A DNA stretch of 64,000 nt. Source: Vitellaria paradoxa. Its lineage: Eukaryota > Streptophyta > Magnoliopsida > Ericales > Sapotaceae. Both the position numbers and the translations under genes were made by a program. How positions within the stretch are numbered: the stretch's first letter is position 1; each line of letters opens with the position of its first letter. Shown here piece after piece: positions 55,737 to 64,000 of the stretch. The notes under the pieces were generated by a model. That model made no database searches. It had not been told where the DNA came from and was given only the letters and a program-made list of their open reading frames with translations. The stretch covers positions 14,487,009 through 14,551,008 of the forward strand of contig CM034233.1 of the NCBI GenBank assembly GCA_019916065.1, in the 5' to 3' direction.

Positions 55737-56663
55737 GTGTCTGATTGGATGGTGTTAAAATTTTAAGGGAATAAGTTTTATAGGGGTATAAGATAAGATG
55801 GAGTATTATTTTTAGAAGGTTGGCTTACATTGATGTAATGTTTATGGAGGGAAATAATTTTTGACTTAATTTGGATGTTTTATAAATAAAAAGAGGTGAA
55901 TAATGAAAAAAACAATCAAAAGACTGCTTTATCATTGTGGTGTCTTAAATTTGGTTATTCATTAAATTAAATTTAGTTATTCAAACTTAATTATATGTTT
56001 ATGTTAATTATATAATATGAAAATCAATTAGTACAAATTAATTTGAGATAAATTAATTATAAATAAATTATGTTATTAATAAATTAAATTTTATAAAATA
56101 TATAAATTAATTTCATAAAAAATAACTTCCCAATTTATCTGAAATTTTCTTAGTCGTTTATTTTTTTTCCTTATTCAAAAAATATCAATATATGTATAAT
56201 TTTGTATAAATTTGCTAAAAAATAATGTTATTATATTTATTAAAAAATAATATTATTATCTTAAAATCACATCACCTCTTATTTGGAAAAAATATATTTT
56301 TTTAATCACACGACCTCTTATTTAAAAAAAATTATATATTTTTATTTTTATTAAAATAATTTTTTAATACATTTTTCCATTAGAAAAAAAAAAGAATTTG
56401 TTTCTAATATAAAATACATTTTGTAGGTGAGAAGGGGGATGAGAAGGGGCATAGTCGTCCAATTTAGTCCATATAAGGGGGGATAATTTTTAGAAAGCTC
56501 AAACCCTCTTCAAAAATAATACACTTTCCAAGATTAAGAAAGGGGGATAATTTTTAGAGATGAGAAATTTTACTTCCCAAATCAAGCAAAAAACATCACA
56601 TCAAAACTTATAAGGGTGTATTATTTATAGATGCTACATTTTGCAGCATCCAATCGGCCCCCC
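55737..56663. mobile_element. Terminal-inverted-repeat element, ~0.9 kb
   Basis: Left end TGTCTGATTGGATGGTGTTA, right end inverted GGGGGGCCGATTGGATGCTG, sharing GATTGGATGxTG. TAG flanks both ends. The interior is very AT-rich and has no coding frame. Confidence 0.5.
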
Positions 56664-57795
56664 TAGTTCTATAATTCTTTTATTAAACTGTACAATTGAA
56701 TCTATTAAAATGATTGATGTTATTTATATAGTTGATATTAAAATATTGATTTCGTTTTTGAAATGTATTTATAATATTTTATCATATGTGTCTTGATTTT
56801 TTATCTTAGTTACTGAGTTTAATTTATAGTGGTCAATTTGGTCTAACAATGCACATAGTTCTTAACTAATGTAGCATAGCAAGTGATAGTATTATAGAAT
56901 TAAAAAAACTAAAAAAAAAAAAAAAACAAATGAAGTAGTTGTGGCATATTATTTGGAAAAAAATCATAAACTTATTTTATTTGACAAAATTACACAAAAA
57001 TCATTTAATTTTTAAAATTGATAAAATTGCCTATAAAATTGAGAATTTACTGATTTTACATTCTAAAATTAAGATTTTACTTGGCTTGGCTCTATTAAGA
57101 TTTTACATAAAATCAAACAAGTTTTCTTGTTCTAACATAATAAAATCATAAGATTTTAAGATTTAAATTGAGATTTTAATAACATTGCCGATGTGTAATT
57201 TTGTATTTGTCCATGCAAGACTTCGGTTTTTTCTGCATAACCCTTTTATCGGACAGTCCGTTCTATTCTTGCACCTATCACTCCGTGGTGTATGCAACTC
57301 TACGACAGATGCAACCTTTAGAACTCTTCTGGCCAATGAATTATTTATAGGCAGTCTTATCTTTTAAGTATATTGTTGGGCGGGGATTTACTATTAAAAT
57401 TACCATTTATACTAAAAAGATCATGCGAAAAACACATTTTAGATACGTGTTAGAGTTATTTTATTGAATTTTGTCATTATTTGAATGTAGCTTGAATAAG
57501 ATGTTTTTATTGACTTTTAAGTTATTGAATATAATTTGTTATCATTTTGGATTAAATGTAATAACTATTTGATTTTATGGACTTAATTTAATTATTTTGT
57601 GGCTTTGTTGACTTTTAAGTTGAGATATAAATGAATTAAATTGAGTAATAGTGTTTGAGTCAAGCTTGTTATTGGCACGGGCTTGGTTTGTCTATCTTTT
57701 GAGTTAAACCCAATGACTGAATTGGTGCGCTCTAAAATTGTTGTCCGTGCTTCGTATCTATTGGGTTCTGAGCGTCCAACCTCGCCATTTCCGAA
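56664..57795. other. No gene seen
   Basis: AT-rich DNA with repeated aaaatcataagattttaag-like phrases near 57140 that resemble 55515-55550, perhaps remnants of one more duplicated repeat. Confidence 0.5.
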
Positions 57796-57798
57796 TAC

Positions 57799-57944
57799 GG
57801 GGTGTTTGGAAGTTCAAAAAAACTCAACTTTTGAGATTGATGTGATGTAAAAATGAATAGGTGGTAATTTTGATTGAAGAGATTTGAAAACTTTTAAAAT
57901 TTTTTGAGTTTTTTTGAGATTTTTTTTTACTTTCAAACTGGCTC
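57799..57944. mobile_element. Tourist-like MITE, family 2, copy 1 (146 bp)
   Basis: Ends GGGGTGTTTGGAAGTTC and, inverted, GAGCCAGTTTGAAAGTA. Flanked by TAC at 57796-57798 and 57945-57947. It is related, in opposite orientation, to 61753-61889 and can fold almost end to end into a hairpin. Confidence 0.8.
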
Positions 57945-58072
57945 TACGCCTAAATGCTGAAGCATCACCTTTGCTTGCATTTATCGTAACCTAATTTCAG
58001 CATTGGTGGCACATTAAGTAGCATTGTTTTGTGGTTGAGACTGGTTTTATACCACCCACAGGGGTGTTCTCA

Positions 58073-58418
58073 GAGCTCATTTGGTTTGGGGGCTTGCTTG
58101 AAAGATTGTAATGTGAATTAGGCAAAATTTTTTGCATTCTAAACTCCCGAGTTTTCTTTTATGCCATATGTTTGGAATATATATTTGTAGAGGGAAAAAA
58201 ATGGAGGGGGAATAAAATTTTATTTTATTAATTCGTGTATTTAATCACGTAAAAATTAATTTTTTTGACAAATATTTATTTACTTTAATCTTAATTTTTT
58301 AATTTAATAAAAAATAAAATAAAGTAAATTTAACGTTTTCATTTTATTTTGTATTTCGATCATTTTTTTTGACCTATTTTTTTTTCGTCTTTTTAAAATT
58401 CATGTCCCAAACACGGGC
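58073..58418. mobile_element. Possible MITE (346 bp)
   Basis: Ends GAGCTCATTTGGTTTGGG and, inverted, GCCCGTGTTTGGGACATG. The match is modest and the flanking duplication is not clear. Confidence 0.35.
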
Positions 58419-58453
58419 TTAATTGTAGTGAATAGCAGTTAGAATTCAATTGT

Positions 58454-58632
58454 TTCCAAAGGGTCCGCTGTATGGGTTTGAAGAGCGTCGGATGATGAGA
58501 GCTTTAGATTATCTCAAAATGTTTGTATCACACAATGACACACAATCAGTATCTGTTAGCTTAGCTTCAGAACATCAGCGGAACAGCGAATGGATTGAAT
58601 CAAATACTGAAACGACAAAAAAAGTACGGTAG
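58454..58632 (+). other. Exon-like reading frame, unassigned
   Basis: After a possible acceptor (caattgtttccaaag, ending at 58462) the frame reads GPLYGFEERRMMRALDYLKM, then FVSHNDTQSV, and stops at TAG 58630-58632. The base composition is clearly less AT-rich than its surroundings and more like coding sequence. The peptide is not one I can name. It is phase-compatible with the primase gene, but 7 kb away. Confidence 0.35.
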
Positions 58633-59314
58633 AAAATATTCCAGTAATAAAATATTATAGTGTAATATAATAGTTATATAGCAGTGAATTCCAAATCACT
58701 GGAACTTTTGAAAACAATACATAATGGGCATGTTTGTTAAGATATTGAGAGCACCCGCTTGTGTTTCTTTTTATATTCTATTCTTGTCAAGATTATGCAA
58801 TTTGATTTTAACAACCATTAGTTTTGAATTTTTCTTTTATTTTATCAGATGTTTATTCGATTATTAATTCTAAAATTTAGTGATTAATTGTATAAATTGA
58901 TTTGGACATTTTGAATTGCACCAAAAAAAAAAAAAATCATTAGTTCTGTTTTTTTTATTTGACTAGAAGTTTGTTTGATCATTAATTTTAAAATTTAATA
59001 ATTAATTGTATAAATTGATCCTCACATTTTGAATTACACCCCCCAAAAAAAAGAAAAAAAAAAAGAAAAAGAGTTATGTGCCACATTGTTGAAGTTCATT
59101 ATGATTTTTTGAGGGGTTTGAAGGTCGCCAAATGATAAAATTATTATTGAGTTTTCTTTCTGTGGACAAGGGCTGTGGGCGGGGGCTTTTCTTCGAAAGG
59201 TAATTGGCATTAGGATATTGAGAAGGATTATCATGAATGTTAGAATTTAAAAAAAGGGGAGACTGGTATTGGTAAAAATATCGAGGCTGAAAGTTTCGTT
59301 GAACTAAAAATTTA
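58633..59314. other. No gene seen
   Basis: AT-rich DNA with a short imperfect duplication (ttgtataaattgatttggacattttgaatt near 58888-58918 and 59004-59034). Confidence 0.5.
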
Positions 59315-59634
59315 GGCTTTATTTAGTTTATTTTTTTATTTTTTGTTTTTTATTTCTATTCCAAACTCATTTTTCATTTTATACTTTTAAAAATAAAGAA
59401 AATAACTCAAAACTCATTTGGTTACTTATATTTTTAAAATTTATTTTTGAAAACAGAAAATAAATTTATACATGAAATGAAAAATGGTAAAAAAATCGTT
59501 TTGAGAGTTTTTAATAAAAAATAAAAAAAATCTCTAAATAAAGAAAATAAAATATTTTTTATTTACTCGTTTTGAGATTTTTAACACATAAAAAACAAAA
59601 ACAAAAAATAAAAAATAGAAAAGTAAATTAAGTG
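59315..59634. mobile_element. MITE, relative of the one at 37123-37459
   Basis: The interior lines up with 37123-37459: caaaactcatttggttac, then tacatgaaatgaaaaatgg and tcgttttgagag. The inverted ends (GGCTTTATTTAGTTTATTT and GCACTTAATTTACTTTTC) are diverged, so the limits are approximate. Confidence 0.65.
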
Positions 59635-59998
59635 CTGCTGCAACGAATCAGAAATATTTATATTTTTAATTAAAATATAACATTGAATCATTAAATATTC
59701 AGATATGTAATTTTAATTTAATAATTCTTGACTTCAAAATTTTAAATTAACATCGTTTGTGGATGTTAGTCCTTCCAAATTCGAATTTTAATCAATCTTA
59801 TACTGAGAATGTGGATGGGGCATTTGAAAATGGGTTGTGATTATCTAGCAGCAGTTCCGGTCGCCACCCCCTCGCCTGCTGCGAGGCACAGTCTCTGCCT
59901 TTTTGAGGCAAGTGATCCCATGGCTCAAGGTAGGGGGCCCGTTCTTCATAGTTTTTTTTTTTTTTTTTTTTTGGGGTCCTCTCTTTCTCTCTCTCCGC

Positions 59999-60031
<33 letters not shown>

Positions 60032-61752
60032 CTCCTAATAAAAAGTGTGGATTGGTGGCCCACCTGCCTAACTTAGGGTTGAAGTCTTAATAAATTTTAT
60101 TAATTACCCAGTCTAAATTTTAAATATGTTTTTGTTAAAAATAAATAATTTCGTATTAAATAAATAATTTTTATAAAATATAATTAAAATGTTATATAAA
60201 TACATAAAATATTAAAGACATATATGTTTTAAAATTTTGATAAAGTGCTCACGTGAATTTTCACAAACTTAAATTTAACTACGTGACATTTGACTAAAAA
60301 AAAATAATAAATGAAATAAAAAATTATTAATTTTCATCAAATCTTTTCACCAAATATAAAATTAACTCTTACTTCCTCTAATTAGATCCCGGCCCTTTGA
60401 CCTACCAAACCACATTGTCGCTAAATTACATGATGGAATTAATATTATTATCATACAAGTAGTTAAATAATAGCAAAAATCATTTTTACACGAGGATCAC
60501 GTGACATAATTTTTCTTAATTTATGAATTCAAGAATCGAACCAATAAATGAGCGACAACAGTATTTTCACTTTTATTGCTGTATTGGACTACTGCCCTCA
60601 TTTTTTATTCTTGGTTTCTTGGGGTTCCACACAATTTTTTTTTTTTAAGATTTTCTTAAATATCGTAATATTTTTATTTTATAGTTTCTCCATTTAAGAA
60701 ATTTTCATATTTAAACTCTTTACTATAATTTATTTTTTTAATATAAAGAGAGTAAAAAAGTGAAAAATAAAAAAATTAGAATTGAGAGAGAACATGAGTT
60801 TGAACTTGACACATAATTAACGGTTTAGCATGGGTTTGAGTCATAAACAGATTATTCCGTTTTGGATACGATTATAGTTTGCATCAAAATGGATTAACTC
60901 GTTCAACATGATTAGATAAATACAATTAAGTGAATTCGTTATATTTTGAGTTAGTCATTTATTTTTGGTTTGGTGTATTAAATATGTTAGTGTATTTTTT
61001 GTATTGATCATGTATTTTTTTGAGTTGATATATTTAACATTTTAACTGAATTATACAATATGTATGTTAAATGAATTACACGTGTCATATCTTGTTACTC
61101 ATGTAATACAGATATATATCGTATTAATATATGAATATTTTAACACAATTAATTAACAGTATTATGTTTGGATTAACCTAAATAATCAAATTCATGATGG
61201 ATTCGAACATGACAGCTACAACAAGATTGCTACCCCCTAAACCTTGGACATGATTCATTGAAAAACTAAATTTAAGCATTGCTACGGTGCTATTTCAAAT
61301 TTGGGGTAACAATATAGCAAAACTTTATTTTATAGATAAAGAAACTGATGCTATTTTATTCTTGTCTTCTCTCTTTTCCTTTTTTTTTTAATACCCTAAA
61401 ATAAAGTATAATTTTAAAGTAACTGGTGTGATTGTCCTTTATGATTGTATCCTTCTGGTGTGAGAAAGTTCACAGCCGTTATTTTAAGAGTGCGCACAAA
61501 GAATCACAGAAGGTAAATCAACTTAGGTAAGTCCTAACTGACCGGCTCAGTCGAGAAGACTGTTAGATAATTCTCTACAATTAGAGGAAAGACTACCCCG
61601 GAGAGGAGTTGAACAAGGGACCTATTGGTCCCAGGCCTTCAGCTCGCCATCCGAACCAACTTAACTACCCCTTTTGAGGCTTTTGTGATTGTATCCTTAA
61701 TTCTACTAATGGCGGACATAGACTGACAGCTCAAAATTTCAAGTCCACCTTA
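59635..61752. other. No gene seen, simple repeats
   Basis: Holds a poly-T run at 59952-59972 next to a CT-rich run at 59978-60034. The stretch 61500-61680 is less AT-rich and reads like a decayed retroelement fragment but has no clear ends. Otherwise AT-rich. Confidence 0.5.
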
Positions 61753-61889
61753 GAGCCCGTTTGGAAGCAAAAAAAAAACTCAAAAAACTTCAAAAGTTTT
61801 CAAATCCCTCCAATCAAAATTTGTCACCTATCATTTTTACATCACATCAACATCAAAAGTTGAGTTTTTTTGAACTTTCAAACACACTC
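61753..61889. mobile_element. Tourist-like MITE, family 2, copy 2 (137 bp)
   Basis: Ends GAGCCCGTTTGGAAGC and, inverted, GAGTGTGTTTGAAAGTTC. Flanked by TTA at 61750-61752 and 61890-61892, the typical PIF/Harbinger target. Confidence 0.88.
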
Positions 61890-62122
61890 TTATTTCTTTC
61901 GCGTTTGTAAAAAATTTAAGAACTTTTTGGAATTATAAAAATTGAGCCAGCCTTGGTCTTACCCGACTCATGTTAATTAAAATATATATTTTTAATATTT
62001 TATGCATTTATATTTTTATAAAAGTATTTTTAGTACCAAATTATTTATTTCTATAATTAAAATAAATGCTCCCTCCTATCTATGCCATAATTTTGAATTT
62101 GATTGAATTTTTTTTCTTTGAA

Positions 62123-64000
62123 TGTCATGCTCCTAACTTAATTATCTAGGATGAATGGTATAAGAAATGTAAAAACTAAATTAAATAAATAAAATCTGAT
62201 TCAAGGTCAATTCACAATGAATTTTAATCATCAATGTATCCAAAATCACTCTTCATTCCCATATAAAATGTTATTTGAATATATTGTCATCAATTAAATA
62301 ATAGTATAATCCACTTTAACATCATTTTCAATGATAGAATCTAAGGTCTGGATAATCAGAACATATACTGTAACTATGCTTACTCAAAATAATGATATTA
62401 TGAAGGTAGGATGCAAACCCACACTTTATGTCATACAATCTATAATATAAATATTTCAACTCAATTTAAAAGAATAAATACAATTTTTATTATCCATAGT
62501 TAAGATTGGACTTAGGTTACTCTAACCTAAGCTACCTACACATTCCACCTCGGGAATCAAGTCATTGTAGTTCTTAATTTATTATCTAATGTTCACAATC
62601 CAACTCATTATTAGTAAATCAACTATTAAACCTCATTATAATCAATAACCTTAGTATATCAATACATAATAATAATCTATACAATATCATACAATGGGTA
62701 ATGATGGAATGTAATGCCAATACAGATTCTCTAATCTCTATCTATTCCTAACTTTATCTTAGGACGAGTAATGCTTAGCAAAGCATGCGGGGTTACTAAC
62801 CGTACCGCTTACACTTATAATGAATGTATATCTTAATATATATATATATAAACTGAGTGGGGAACTATGTTATATCCCTATCGGTGTAAGATTTAGGGAA
62901 ACTGTGTTACACTCCTTAACCCTTCTGCTAAGGATCGTGTTGCACTTTTAGTCAAGCATCTGCTTAGTTTAAGTAGGGTTCAGCTGAAGTTCAGAGAAAA
63001 TCTTATAGTCATATCTCATAATTAATATCCCAACTCCAAATGATTAAACTCTAATTATACATATCGACTGGAGATCATCTGATATTTTTAAAATCTTATT
63101 TTATCATTTTTTTCAAAATCAAGGATCGTGTCCACATATATAACTAATGTTTTGGCATGCCAACAATATCAACATAGCTCTCTCTGCCAATCAATAATCA
63201 CAACATAAAACTAGATGATGCAACCCCAGCTCATACACATATATGCTCAATCATATAAATAAATTTCTTTTTAACGTGAACATGCATTCTTATTAAACTT
63301 GATGATGATTTGGAGTCCATTTTATCCTTAAAAATCCATAATAAATAAGTTTAGGTAAAAACATGCTTTTAGTAATCAAATTATAACGTCTTTAGAATTT
63401 TGCCAAACCTGGTGTCCGAATGTCAAAAGCTGCGGTTGGACACCCCGGTCCGGACACCCTATCCAGCCAGTTCAAATACCTCTGGTCTAAAGACTCTATC
63501 TAGCTGGTCCGAACATTAAAGACCAGTGCTCAGATCCTAGTTTTGTTGAACTCCAAATCTCCTCAAATCACCCATCCAAGCCTTAATCTCAATAGTAACT
63601 CATATATAAACATTTAAACACTTAAATCCAATATTTCTATAACATTTAATCGAAGAATAACTCAAATATATGTAAGATCTTCACATTTTTATGCATGTAT
63701 ATATACCCACATTCATATATACACAAATATAATGATATTCATTCAAATCAAGCATATATATACACATTAAAATTATCCTAACAATGTTTAGAACACGAAT
63801 ACAAGTCCCTCTACCTCGAATCCAAAGAAAAAAGAAGAAATAAGAAAGTTTTAGTTTTGGCCTTCAGACTTTCGGCATCGATTTCTCTCATCTCAAGTGA
63901 AACCACGCCAAACAGACACCGTTACAACATTCATGGTATTAAATACTACCTTGATCCGCCAATCTTCTTTCTTGGAACCCACTTTCTTTCTCTCATTTCT
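62123..64000 (+). mobile_element. LTR-like block, second copy, cut by the right edge
   Basis: Starts TGTCATGCTCCTAACTTAA and follows the same order of motifs as 34429-36945: agcatctgcttag at about 62958-62970, aagtagggttc, a GC-rich stretch near 63410-63475, and near the end the phrase aatttctctca shared with the first copy (here gatttctctcatctcaagtg). No coding sequence is seen. Confidence 0.55.

Noticed and set aside
59809..60090. 93-codon frame with serine-rich tail near the CT repeat
   Set aside because: The tail is the (CT)n and poly-T run; no coding signal outside it.
61500..61680. Possible tRNA or SINE (gttgaacaagggacc ... accaacttaactacc)
   Set aside because: It looks like a decayed retroelement piece; no box A/B pair, cloverleaf or SINE tail could be made out.

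Overview
The window is nuclear DNA of a flowering plant, most likely a eudicot. It has one long, intron-rich host gene (DNA primase large subunit), the last exon of a group IIc WRKY gene, AT-rich intergenic DNA, and a dense, partly nested set of plant transposable elements. There is no sign of bacterial, organellar or phage organisation. All calls come from reading the sequence by eye; no searches were run.

Layout. 1-8202: a decayed Ty3/gypsy element on the minus strand, cut by the left edge. Its gag-pol is split by a 3.8 kb CACTA-type DNA transposon (3008-6835, 3-bp target duplication GTA). 9981-10158: the 3' exon of a WRKY75-like gene, with no upstream exon in the window. 10945-11718: a decayed LINE/DUF4283-like fragment. 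11977-18490: a young Ty1/copia element on the minus strand with ~980-bp LTRs (GTAGA duplication). It lacks a tRNA-type primer site; the site beside its 5' LTR is instead complementary to the predicted start of its own transcript. 19131-27528: a decayed Tat-lineage Ty3/gypsy element on the plus strand (TTGTA duplication) with two RNase H domains, a 78-bp tandem repeat and an antisense, apparently spliced reading frame. 29021-30879 and 31100-32512: two related Mutator-like non-autonomous elements filled with repeat units that carry perfect palindromes.

32752 to at least 51247: the DNA primase large subunit gene on the plus strand. Eighteen coding exons give 446 in-frame codons and all four Fe-S cysteines. 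An E2F-type site lies 85 bp upstream of the ATG. Intron 6 has grown to about 9 kb by gaining an LTR-like block, a MITE and a 5.2 kb Ty1/copia element (GTAAG duplication). Intron 16 holds a 2.2 kb solo LTR. The final short coding exon is not settled.

51248-64000: AT-rich DNA with a minisatellite, homopolymer runs, several Tourist/Harbinger-like MITEs (two families present twice), two unassigned exon-like reading frames (54922-55008 and 58454-58632), and at the right edge the start of a second copy of the LTR-like block found in primase intron 6.

Only the primase gene and perhaps the WRKY exon look like working host genes. Every retrotransposon coding region seen is broken by stops or frameshifts. 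The most unusual signals are the possible self-primed Copia element, the palindrome-array Mutator-like pair, and the antisense spliced frame in the Tat element.
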